Source: an uncultured Pseudomonadota bacterium
GTDB lineage: Bacteria > Pseudomonadota > Gammaproteobacteria > Burkholderiales > Rhodocyclaceae
NCBI GenBank assembly: GCA_946479855.1
Contig: CAMLHL010000034.1
Location: forward strand, 1 to 30,327
Direction of reading: 5' to 3'
Length of the DNA: 30,327 nt
Made by a program: the position numbers and the translations under genes
Shown: one piece after another, positions 10,042 to 18,236 of the stretch
Numbering within the stretch: position 1 is the stretch's first letter
How the letters are laid out: the number at the start of each line of letters is the position of its first letter
Notes under the pieces: model-generated
What the model was told of the DNA's origin: nothing
The model's input: the letters and a program-made list of their open reading frames with translations, nothing else
The model's database searches: none

Positions 10042-11394
10042 ATGCTCATCCCGCCCCCCCCTGTCAACAACTCTGTCCTCAGCGTCTCCAGCCTCAACCG
10101 CTTGGTCCGCGATTGTCTCGAATCAGCATTCCCGCTGACCTGGGTCGGTGGCGAAATATCCAACCTGACCTACGCCGCATCCGGCCATGTCTATTTCTCG
10201 CTGAAGGACAGCAACGCCCAGGTTCGCTGCGTGATGTGGCGCAGCCGCGCCCAGCTCCTTGGCTGGCGGCTGGAGAACGGTCAGCAGATCGAAGCCCGGG
10301 CCCTGGTTTCTTTCTACGAACCGCGCGGCGAATTTCAGCTCAACATCGAAACCATCCGCCGGGCCGGCCAGGGAGACCTCTTCGAGCGCTTCCTGCGCCT
10401 GAAGGCTCAACTCGAAAAAGAGGGTCTTTTTGCCGTCGACCGCAAGAAGCCACTGCCTCCCTTCCCTCGCCGCATTGCCATCGTCACCAGCCCGCAGGCA
10501 GCGGCGCTGCGCGATGTCCTGACCACCCTGCACCGGCGGGCGCCACACCTGCACCTCACCCTTTTCCCGACCCTTGTTCAGGGCGAAGGTGCCGCCGCCA
10601 GGATCGCCGAAGCCCTGGCCCAAGCCGCCGCCGGCGATTGTGAAGCGATCATCCTGTGCCGCGGCGGCGGCAGCATCGAAGACCTCTGGGCCTTCAACGA
10701 AGAAGTGGTCGCTCGCGCCATCGTCGCCTCGGCCATCCCGGTTATTTCAGGAGTCGGCCACGAAACCGACTTCACCATCGCCGACTTCGCTGCCGACCTG
10801 CGCGCCCCGACCCCCACCGCCGCTGCCGAGCTGGTCAGCCCGGATCGCAACGGGCTGCTGGTCCGTCTCGACACCCTGCAAAACCAGCTGCAGCGGCGCT
10901 TGGAACGTTCGCTGGCCGACCGACAGCAGCGCCTCGACTGGCTGGGCACCCGTCTGATTCACCCAGCCGAACGCCTGCGCCAGCGCCAGTTGGACACCAT
11001 GGCACTCGGCAGCCGACTGGTACGCGCCCAGCACAGCCAGATCGCCCATTCCCGCCTGTTGCTCACCGCCCTCGGCCAGCGGCAGGGTTCGGCGCGACCG
11101 CGTCTCGACAAACAGATCGACCAGCTCTCCCACCTGCGTTATCGCCTCGACAACCGGACTCACTGGGCACTTTCGCAACATTCCGGGAAACTTAATACGT
11201 TGACCAGCAGTCTCAAGCAGCTGGACCCGCATGCGGTACTGACTCGCGGCTATGCGCTCGCCATTGGCCCCGATGGCCGGGCCATCCGTGATGCCGCCGC
11301 GCTCACCCCTGGCGACACCCTGCGACTGAGCTTTGCCCGTGGCGCCGCAACGGCCACCGTCGAGCAGGTTGTCGCCACGCCCGAAGCTGACTAG
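10042..11394 (+). CDS. xseA: Exodeoxyribonuclease VII large subunit
   Basis: A 450-residue protein with an N-terminal OB-fold (about 15-110, VSSLNRLVRDCLE...VGGEISNL), the catalytic region containing RIAIVTSPQAAALRD and CRGGGSIEDLWAFN, then GVGHETDFTIADF and a long coiled-coil C-terminus. With XseB it degrades single-stranded DNA from either end into oligonucleotides. No xseB is visible here. The ATG at 10042 gives the usual family N-terminus. Codons 4-7 contain an uninterrupted run of eight C bases, encoding a proline stretch. It is followed 39 bp later by sodB on the same strand, with no terminator between. Confidence 0.96.
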   Translation: MLIPPPPVNNSVLSVSSLNRLVRDCLESAFPLTWVGGEISNLTYAASGHVYFSLKDSNAQVRCVMWRSRAQLLGWRLENGQQIEARALVSFYEPRGEFQLNIETIRRAGQGDLFERFLRLKAQLEKEGLFAVDRKKPLPPFPRRIAIVTSPQAAALRDVLTTLHRRAPHLHLTLFPTLVQGEGAAARIAEALAQAAAGDCEAIILCRGGGSIEDLWAFNEEVVARAIVASAIPVISGVGHETDFTIADFAADLRAPTPTAAAELVSPDRNGLLVRLDTLQNQLQRRLERSLADRQQRLDWLGTRLIHPAERLRQRQLDTMALGSRLVRAQHSQIAHSRLLLTALGQRQGSARPRLDKQIDQLSHLRYRLDNRTHWALSQHSGKLNTLTSSLKQLDPHAVLTRGYALAIGPDGRAIRDAAALTPGDTLRLSFARGAATATVEQVVATPEAD

Positions 11395-11433
11395 AATTTT
11401 CGTTTCACCCCCTCAATACAACGGAGAATATAA

Positions 11434-12018
11434 ATGGAACATCAACTGCCCCAGCTGCCGTACGCCAAGGACGCGCTCGCTCCGCACATGTCGGCCGAGA
11501 CCTTCGACTATCACTACAGCAAGCATCACCAGGCCTACGTCACCAACCTGAACAACCTGATCAAGGGCACCGAATACGAAGCCCTCGACCTCGAAGCCAT
11601 CGTCAAGAAGGCCCCGGCCGGCGGCATCTACAACAACGCCGCCCAGGTCTGGAACCACACCTTCTTCTGGAACTGCATGAAGCCGAACGGCGGCGGCGCT
11701 CCGAGCGGCGCCCTGGCGGCCGCCATCGATGCCAAGTGGGGTTCGCTGGATGCCTTCAAGACCGCCTTCCAGACTTCGGCCGTCGGCAACTTCGGTTCCG
11801 GCTGGACCTGGCTGGTCAAGAAGGCCGACGGTTCGCTCGACATCGTCAACATGGGCGCCGCCGGCACCCCGCTGACCACCGGCGACAAGGCCCTGCTCTG
11901 CGTCGACGTCTGGGAACACGCCTACTACATCGACTACCGCAACCTGCGGCCGAAGTTCGTCGAGACCTTCCTGAACAACCTGGTCAACTGGTCCTTCGTC
12001 GAAGCCAATTTCGCCTGA
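11434..12018 (+). CDS. sodB: Superoxide dismutase, iron type
   Basis: A 194-residue Fe/Mn-family superoxide dismutase that converts superoxide to oxygen and hydrogen peroxide. Metal ligands are visible: His27 (FDYHYSKHH), a second His in [11 protein letters not shown], and Asp plus His in DVWEHAYY. The Gln in AAQVWNH and the overall pattern are typical of iron rather than manganese enzymes. No signal peptide, so cytoplasmic. GGAGA lies about 8 bases before the ATG. A strong hairpin follows the gene. Confidence 0.96.
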   Translation: MEHQLPQLPYAKDALAPHMSAETFDYHYSKHHQAYVTNLNNLIKGTEYEALDLEAIVKKAPAGGIYNNAAQVWNHTFFWNCMKPNGGGAPSGALAAAIDAKWGSLDAFKTAFQTSAVGNFGSGWTWLVKKADGSLDIVNMGAAGTPLTTGDKALLCVDVWEHAYYIDYRNLRPKFVETFLNNLVNWSFVEANFA

Positions 12019-12088
12019 GCATTGCTGTTCTGTGACGCAAAAATAAGGTCGTAAAAGACACTCGGGACAAAATTAATTAAGTTCCGAA

Positions 12089-12125
12089 AACGCTGGGGAG
12101 CCATGTGCTCCCCAGCGTTCTTTTG
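12089..12125 (+). terminator. Rho-independent terminator after sodB
   Basis: A perfect 12-bp stem (12089-12100 with 12108-12119, AACGCTGGGGAG/CTCCCCAGCGTT) with a 7-base loop, followed by CTTTT. The flanking GAAAA/TTCTTTT could make it work on the minus strand too, for the converging signalling operon. The rest of 12019-12229 shows no gene. Confidence 0.85.
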
Positions 12126-12229
12126 GCTTCCCGTCGTCGCAGCCGAGCCTGACCTAACGAATCGTAGTTGGCCAATCAACCGGTGTTTATGACGCCATTT
12201 TTGGGGCAATCGTCTTTCCGGATTGGCGT

Positions 12230-13309
12230 TCACCCCGCCCAGCATTTATCGATTAATCGCCCCATGCGGGCGGCAAGCGCCGGATCCAGAACGTCGACCA
12301 CCGCATACTTTGGCTCGTTGGAATTCCGGAAAACCGGGTTCTGAAGTTGATGCCCCTGGGCATCGGTAAAACAAGCAACCTGGGGACCATCGAGCACGCC
12401 GGGGGAGTTTCGGATAGCGACCGCCATTTCATTGGTGCGCAGCCGAAGGACGCTACCCGGTGGATAAAAGCCAAGATCCCAGATCAGATATTCAATCAGG
12501 TAACCATCGTAACGATGGAGCTGATCTGAAATGAGTGACTCCAGCGCCTGGCGCGCGATAACCCGGTCGCGATACGGCCGAGGCCGCAGCATTGCACTGT
12601 ATGAGTCGGCCAAGGCCAGGATGCGCACCATGAGGTTGAGTTCAATCTTGCCATGGTAACCACTGCCATCCAGGTATTCATGGTGGTTGCCAACGGCCTC
12701 CAACCATAGCGGATCGGAAACACCCTGGGCTTTCAGCATGTCCACGCCTCGCAGGACATGCTGCTTAATTCTTCCCCATTCTTTATCGTTTAAATCATCT
12801 TTCGAATTGATCAGGTCAGACATCGTCAGCAACCCGATATCGTGGGTCAATGCGGCACACACCAACGACAAACGCTGATCACGTGCACACCGAGAGGCCA
12901 GGGCCAGCCGACAGCAGACGATCGCTGCCATCATCGAGTGCACGACGAAGTAGGAATGATGAATATTCAGATGAACGCTGGCGAAGCAGGCATCGGGATC
13001 TCGATCGCACAGTTCGATAAATTCGTTGGCCAGAATCTCGACGCGCTTTGTAAAACATCCATTTTGTCTGCTCTCACAGAGATCCTCGAAAATATGGCCG
13101 AGGCGATCAGCCAGCCGCGTAAAGCTCATGAACAGGGAGTTTCGGCTCTCCTGCAAAGGCTTGAAGTAGCCTTTAAGGCGTATATCCTCGGCGTCATGCG
13201 CCGATTTAATCGGCGTACCCCGCAACAACATCAGCGTTTCATCGTCGTAGAAGACATCGAACGGCAGTCGTTGCCCGGGGGTGATTGGCTTGCTCAACAG
13301 GCGTCTCAT
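12230..13309 (-). CDS. HD-GYP-like domain protein with altered signature residues
   Basis: A 359-residue soluble protein. An N-terminal region of about 110 residues is followed by an HD-GYP-like phosphohydrolase domain (about 115-245) and a C-terminal FYPPGSVLRLRTNEMAV segment common after HD-GYP domains. Metal-ligand candidates are H124, H156-D157, H184, H209-H210 and D235. Two signature positions differ: the lysine after HDIG is Leu (HDIGLL), and the GYP motif reads GYH (HHEYLDGSGYHG). HD-GYP proteins normally hydrolyse c-di-GMP; activity here is therefore uncertain. ATG 13309 was chosen, one base after the stop of the receiver gene, because the longer open frame only overlaps that gene. 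It is the last gene of the seven-gene signalling run and probably the receiver's partner. Confidence 0.8.
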   Translation of the reverse strand: MRRLLSKPITPGQRLPFDVFYDDETLMLLRGTPIKSAHDAEDIRLKGYFKPLQESRNSLFMSFTRLADRLGHIFEDLCESRQNGCFTKRVEILANEFIELCDRDPDACFASVHLNIHHSYFVVHSMMAAIVCCRLALASRCARDQRLSLVCAALTHDIGLLTMSDLINSKDDLNDKEWGRIKQHVLRGVDMLKAQGVSDPLWLEAVGNHHEYLDGSGYHGKIELNLMVRILALADSYSAMLRPRPYRDRVIARQALESLISDQLHRYDGYLIEYLIWDLGFYPPGSVLRLRTNEMAVAIRNSPGVLDGPQVACFTDAQGHQLQNPVFRNSNEPKYAVVDVLDPALAARMGRLIDKCWAG

Positions 13310-13310
13310 G

Positions 13311-13712
13311 TCACTCAGACTCCGTGTTGCCCGACTCGAGAAACTTGGCAACTATTGCCCGCAGACTGGCTATGTGAAACGGTTTGACAATGTAGTCATC
13401 CGCCCCGGCCGCCTTGCCCTCGCTGATGTCATCGGCCTGCGCCAGCGCCGTCATCATCACCACCCAGGTCTTGCAAAGTTCGGCATCCTGCTTGACCGCC
13501 CGACAGACACCGAACCCGTTGAGCGTTCCAGGCATCATGACATCCAGCAATACCAGGTCAGGACGATGAAGGCGTATTGCCGCCAGCCCGGCATCACTTG
13601 TTTCAGCCTCAACCAGATCATATGCGAAGGGCTTAATAGCCATCGCAACAAGCAACCTGATTTCCGGGCGGTCTTCAACGACCAGTATTTTTCTTTTCTG
13701 ATGCAGGTTCAT
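13311..13712 (-). CDS. Single-domain response regulator (CheY-like)
   Basis: A 133-residue receiver domain without an output domain. The acidic pocket (VVED), phosphoacceptor Asp57 (LVLLDVMMPG), the conserved Thr in VVMMTA and Lys in VKPF are all present, so phosphorylation is expected. Its ATG overlaps the stop of the upstream 1111-residue histidine kinase by four bases (ATGA), and it ends one base before the HD-GYP-like gene. It is most likely phosphorylated by that kinase and may act on the HD-GYP-like protein; the second step is inferred only from adjacency. Confidence 0.9.
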   Translation of the reverse strand: MNLHQKRKILVVEDRPEIRLLVAMAIKPFAYDLVEAETSDAGLAAIRLHRPDLVLLDVMMPGTLNGFGVCRAVKQDAELCKTWVVMMTALAQADDISEGKAAGADDYIVKPFHIASLRAIVAKFLESGNTESE

Positions 13713-16700
13713 GACACGACATCCTCGGTCACGCGAAAAGCAATCTCTGGCTTCGCGTCATTGGAGTGCGTAGGGAACCAGAGGACCACCTCCGTTCCCT
13801 GGTTCACAAGGCTCGATACGGAAATCTTTCCTGAATGCAGTTCGAGAATTTCCTTCACGATGCTCATGCCCAGGCCCGTCCCCAGGATTCGCCCCGAGTT
13901 ATCCGCCCGGAAGAAGCGCTCGCAGATCCGAGACACCGATTCGGCCGTCATCCCCATGCCATGGTCCCGTACGCTGATCGCAAAGCCATTGTTTCCAGCA
14001 AGCTCGGATCGCGCCACCCGCAAAACAATGCCGCCCCCATTCGGTGAATATTTGTAGGCGTTCGAGAGCACGTTATTAATGGCCTGCGCGATCTTCCGCC
14101 GATCCCCCTCAATCACCGCCGTATCAACTTCAATCGAAAGCTCGACCGGTCGACTGTCGTTCGGAAATCTGAATGCCTTGATGACTCCCTGCACCAAGGC
14201 GCACAAGTCAATGCACTCGATCACAAAATCCTGCCCGCGACGCGCCTCGATTCTTGCCAGATCAAGCAATTCGTCGATGATCGACGCCATCAAAATCGAT
14301 TGCCGGTGGATCGTTCCGATCAGTTCCTGTGTCGTATCGCGATCCTGACCTAGCTCGCTCAGGAGCAACTCAGAAAAGCCGAGGATGCTGACCATCGGGG
14401 TACGCAGTTCGTGCGCCGCAGTAGAAAGGAACTCACTTTTCAGGCGATCCACTTCTGTCTCATGCGTAACGTCCCTGAAATAGAAAATCTTCGACACACT
14501 CGTTTCTGCGCTTTGACGACGGCCGATCTCTACAACTCGATGTTTTGGCCGTTCCAGCTCCAGGAGATAACGCCCCCGCTCTCCTTCAACTACCAGGTTG
14601 TCCTGATCAGATTTGAGCGCTTCGAGAATTCTTTGATTGTTGCGGGAATTGCTGGAACACAAGGCCCCGAGCCTATCAAGCAGTTCGCATTCACTCAGCC
14701 CATAGACATCGTTGCTTTGCAGACCACTGATCTTGCTGAACGCCGCACTGGCGTATTCAACCGTCCCATTGTCGCCAAATGCCAGAAAGCCATCGGGGCT
14801 GAGTGCAAAAATCGCATTCAGCTGCGCCGTCCGCAATTTGAGGCCACTCTCGGCAAGAATCCGCTCATGAATATCCGAATGCGACCCCAGGAAACGGCTC
14901 GGGCGCCCTGCCGCATCCCGCACAGCCTTGCCACGCGCAAGAATCCATCGGTATCTTCCATCCTTGCAACGGACGCGATGCTCGACTTGATATAGAGCTG
15001 TTTCGCCCGCCAGATGCCGGCGTACCTCGACAAGTACGCGCTCGAGATCATCCGGATGAACGCGTGACTCCCATTCTTCGTAGCGGCCACTGATCTCGTC
15101 CGGCCGATAGCCCAGCATCGTCTTCCAGCGGTCGGACAGATACAGTGTTCCGCTATCAAGATCCCAGTCCCAGATGCCATCATTCGCCCCCGTCACCGCC
15201 AGTTCCCAACGCTCCTCGTTTTCGGCCAGCTGGCGCTGCATTTCCTTGCGCTCGGTAATATCCCTCGCAAAACCCACCGTGCCCAGAATCTCACCTTCCC
15301 GGGTAACGACGGGTTTCTTGAATGTCTCAATCCAGCGCCTTTCACCACCAATCTCGATAAGCTCCTCAAGATTCTTCTCCTGCCCCGAGTACATGACCGA
15401 TCGATCATCCGCCCGATATTTCTCGGCCATCTCGATGGGCCACGCATCAAAGTCGCTCAAGCCACGCAACCCATCCGAAGTCCGGTACCCTGCTGCGTCA
15501 GCAAGACGCTGGTTAACCTCAAGAAATCGACTTTCAGAATCCTTCAGCCAGACCAAAAACGGGAAGTTATCCAGGATGGCCCGTAAATACAGTTCGCGCC
15601 GCCGTAGTTGATACTCTGCCTCGCTACGTTGTGTGACATCGGAGAGAATGCCATCGAGCCGTATGATCGCCCCCTCGTCATTCAAAACCGGATGCGCTCT
15701 GGCCTGCAACATGCGCAGCCCCTTTTCCGGATTCATGAAGCGAAACTCAAGGTCGATGGATTGGCCAGCCTCGACCAGCGACTGCAGGGCATCGGCGACA
15801 CGCTCCCGATCATCCTGATAAACCGCTGCCAAAAAAGTGCCGAGGCCGCCGTCGAGCCGATCCTGATCAAGGCCGGTAACGCTGCCCAACGACGGACTTA
15901 CATAGGTCAGTTGCTGGCCATCCGGACTGAGCGACCAGACTACGTCGAGCAAGGACGCGAGAATGCTGGCCAGCTTTTGCTCGGAGTCGCGTAAGGCGGC
16001 AGTTCGTTCCGCTACTCTTGACTCCAGTTCGTCGTAGGAATCTCTCAGGCGTACGAGCATGCACTGCAGCGCTCGCGCCAGACTGCCCAATTCGTCATTC
16101 CGGCGCACCTCCAGAATCGGTTCCGGGCGACCGGTCTGGCTGATGCGCTCGGCGGCAAAAGAGAGCTCGCTTAGCGGTTGCATGAGCAGGCGGGCAGCCC
16201 CCCGTGAGACCAAAGTGACCCCGATCAGCAAGACCGTACCGATAGCCACGAAGTACACCAGCAAGGTGTCCAGGGCATGCAGCGCGGTGTCCCGATCCTG
16301 GCTGATCACGACGGAAATCGGAACGCTCCCGAAAGGCGGTGGCATATCGACCGCCAACGAACTTTGAATGGCATTATCTCCGCTGAGGCCACCGGACAAG
16401 ACACCGTGCTCAGTGCTAAGCAGGCTGACATGGTATTTCCCGACACTGACCTGCAATAACTGCGCGGCTGGAATGGTCAGGACAACAGCGCCTTCCGGCT
16501 GACCGGTCAACCGATACACCACGGGAAAGGCGGCAACCAGCATTGCCTGAGTAGCTCCGCCCTCGACAACCAGTGCAGCAGCGGGTTGCCCTGAGGCCAG
16601 CGAACTTTGAATAATGTTCGTCTGTGCGAATGTCCGGCTGAGATCGGCAGAAGTGCTGGATGCCACTATCCTGCCCCGGTAGTCGGTAAGCACCAGGTGG

Positions 16701-17044
16701 GCATCGGAAAAGGGAAGACTCTGACTGGAAAGCAGCGGTGTCAGATAGGTCATGCGCCCATGATTGTCCGCGAGGGCATTCGCCGTCACCGTATTGTTCG
16801 CCAGCGACCGGGCCAGCGCCACCGCAGACTCCAGGCGCAAAACCACTTCGCGCGCCTGTTGCTGTGCAGACAGAGCAAGAATCGACCGCGTGTTCGCCAC
16901 AATCAACTGGCGGCTCAGCATGAAGGCGGCTATTGCAATGGCGGCCGTCACCAACAATCCGCCAATCCCCATGACCAGCGCGATCTTGCGCTGGAGCGAG
17001 GCATTCTCGTAACGGACACGGAGGGAGCGCAGGCAATCGAACAT
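13709..17044 (-). CDS. Large membrane sensor histidine kinase with HAMP and four PAS-like domains
   Basis: A 1111-residue kinase. Order: membrane helix (about 21-43), periplasmic sensor region (44-260, Cache-like by length and position), second helix (261-280), HAMP (281-335), four PAS/PAC-like domains (about 357-475, 485-605, 612-732, 742-862), HisKA with H878 (STAAHELRTPM), and HATPase (about 965-1092) with N991, DHGMGM and GTGLGMSIV. All catalytic boxes are intact; no receiver is fused. It starts 7 bp after the stop of the periplasmic binding-protein gene and overlaps the downstream receiver by four bases. Context suggests it may read the binding protein's ligand state through its periplasmic domain; this is inference. 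The ligand is unknown. PAS domains 2-3 resemble generic PAS_3/PAS_4-like domains without clear haem or flavin motifs. Confidence 0.92.
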   Translation of the reverse strand: MFDCLRSLRVRYENASLQRKIALVMGIGGLLVTAAIAIAAFMLSRQLIVANTRSILALSAQQQAREVVLRLESAVALARSLANNTVTANALADNHGRMTYLTPLLSSQSLPFSDAHLVLTDYRGRIVASSTSADLSRTFAQTNIIQSSLASGQPAAALVVEGGATQAMLVAAFPVVYRLTGQPEGAVVLTIPAAQLLQVSVGKYHVSLLSTEHGVLSGGLSGDNAIQSSLAVDMPPPFGSVPISVVISQDRDTALHALDTLLVYFVAIGTVLLIGVTLVSRGAARLLMQPLSELSFAAERISQTGRPEPILEVRRNDELGSLARALQCMLVRLRDSYDELESRVAERTAALRDSEQKLASILASLLDVVWSLSPDGQQLTYVSPSLGSVTGLDQDRLDGGLGTFLAAVYQDDRERVADALQSLVEAGQSIDLEFRFMNPEKGLRMLQARAHPVLNDEGAIIRLDGILSDVTQRSEAEYQLRRRELYLRAILDNFPFLVWLKDSESRFLEVNQRLADAAGYRTSDGLRGLSDFDAWPIEMAEKYRADDRSVMYSGQEKNLEELIEIGGERRWIETFKKPVVTREGEILGTVGFARDITERKEMQRQLAENEERWELAVTGANDGIWDWDLDSGTLYLSDRWKTMLGYRPDEISGRYEEWESRVHPDDLERVLVEVRRHLAGETALYQVEHRVRCKDGRYRWILARGKAVRDAAGRPSRFLGSHSDIHERILAESGLKLRTAQLNAIFALSPDGFLAFGDNGTVEYASAAFSKISGLQSNDVYGLSECELLDRLGALCSSNSRNNQRILEALKSDQDNLVVEGERGRYLLELERPKHRVVEIGRRQSAETSVSKIFYFRDVTHETEVDRLKSEFLSTAAHELRTPMVSILGFSELLLSELGQDRDTTQELIGTIHRQSILMASIIDELLDLARIEARRGQDFVIECIDLCALVQGVIKAFRFPNDSRPVELSIEVDTAVIEGDRRKIAQAINNVLSNAYKYSPNGGGIVLRVARSELAGNNGFAISVRDHGMGMTAESVSRICERFFRADNSGRILGTGLGMSIVKEILELHSGKISVSSLVNQGTEVVLWFPTHSNDAKPEIAFRVTEDVVS

Positions 17045-17051
17045 GCTTGTA

Positions 17052-18236
17052 TCAGCGTCCGGAAAACCGAACCAGCGAGCCGTCAGAAGCGTAGCGGGCG
17101 ATGAACACCTGGTGTCGACTCAATGCCTCATGATTGCTTGGTGTAAACGGCTGCTGATAAGTGCGCAGCAAACCGTCGTGACGATCGAGGTGCTCCAGCG
17201 CCAGACGTATCGCCCTTCTGTCGGCGCTCTTTGCCTTGTCGATGGCCAACACCAAAAGATGCGTCAGATCATAGGCATGGGCAAATCCAACCAACGCAGG
17301 AAGCGTACGAAGATTTTCACCCAGATGGCGTTGCGCCGAATTCAGGACCTCCACCTGCCGGGCAGTTGGCCGTGATGGAAAGGCAAAAGTCTGAACGGTC
17401 ACGAAGTCGAACTGGCTCGCCAAGCCGTTGGTAATCCCATTGAAGTCGCCGCCAGTCATACCCCAATGAGCAATGATCGGCAGACGATCCTTCGGATCCA
17501 TGCCGTCTAACATCTTGAGAAGATGTTTGCCCTCCGATTCGTTTGCAACCAGCAAGAGACCATCGCTGCGATTGCGGCGCGCCGCCAGCAGTTGTTCGGT
17601 AAAGTCGATATCGCCCCAGTTGTACCAGGTAGCCTGGACGCGTATATCCCGACGCCCCTTCAGATAGCGCTCGATCGCCGCCATGCTGCTGCGCCCCCAG
17701 CCGGTGTTCGGCAAGAGCGCTGTCAAGTTGCTCAACCGGCGCTTCCGGGCATGCTCCAGCATGGTTTCAATGGCCCAGCTATCAATCATCGACAGGCGAA
17801 AGACAAAATTTGGCCGTTGGCCATTGTTGGCGATTCCGTCGGCAGCCGCCCACGGGTCCATCAACAGCATCTGCGTTTCTGAGGCCACAGGAACCAGCTC
17901 CAGGGCCACCGGTGAAAAACGGCCGCAAAAAGTGGCCAGCACAGCCGGGTCAGATGCCAGTTCGCGCATGTTGTCGATCGCCCTGGCGGGCAACCCGCGA
18001 TCGTCCCGGCGGATCACTTCGAGCTTCCGCCCCCCCAGCACGCCTCCTCGCTGATTGACTTCCGCCACGGCGAGCGCGACGCCCTTCTCGATACTTTGCG
18101 CAGCGAAGCTGCCATTCACGCCGTATTCGGCGTTCACGGCAATCTTCAGCACCTTCCCCGCTTCCGCGGCGTGAGCCCATGGCGCGACCAGCGCCGATGC
18201 AATCAGGCCAAGAAGCTTCCGGCGTTCAGGAAGCAT
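17052..18236 (-). CDS. Periplasmic ligand-binding protein, branched-chain amino acid/urea ABC type
   Basis: A 394-residue exported protein. The N-terminus MLPERRKLLGLIASALVAPWAHAAEA is a signal peptide with twin arginines, so Tat export is possible; AHA-AE is a plausible cleavage site. The mature part has the type I periplasmic-binding fold of the LivK/UrtA family (VNAEYGVNGSFAAQSIEKGVALA...; DDRGLPARAIDNMREL; LLPNTGWGRSS; ANESEGKHLLKML). A strong AGGAGG lies 5 bases before the ATG. Its start overlaps the GGDEF-EAL gene by 11 bases and its end is 7 bp from the histidine kinase. No ABC permease or ATPase genes are nearby, so a sensory role delivering a ligand signal to the adjacent kinase is more likely than transport. 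The ligand cannot be read from sequence. Confidence 0.85.
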   Translation of the reverse strand: MLPERRKLLGLIASALVAPWAHAAEAGKVLKIAVNAEYGVNGSFAAQSIEKGVALAVAEVNQRGGVLGGRKLEVIRRDDRGLPARAIDNMRELASDPAVLATFCGRFSPVALELVPVASETQMLLMDPWAAADGIANNGQRPNFVFRLSMIDSWAIETMLEHARKRRLSNLTALLPNTGWGRSSMAAIERYLKGRRDIRVQATWYNWGDIDFTEQLLAARRNRSDGLLLVANESEGKHLLKMLDGMDPKDRLPIIAHWGMTGGDFNGITNGLASQFDFVTVQTFAFPSRPTARQVEVLNSAQRHLGENLRTLPALVGFAHAYDLTHLLVLAIDKAKSADRRAIRLALEHLDRHDGLLRTYQQPFTPSNHEALSRHQVFIARYASDGSLVRFSGR

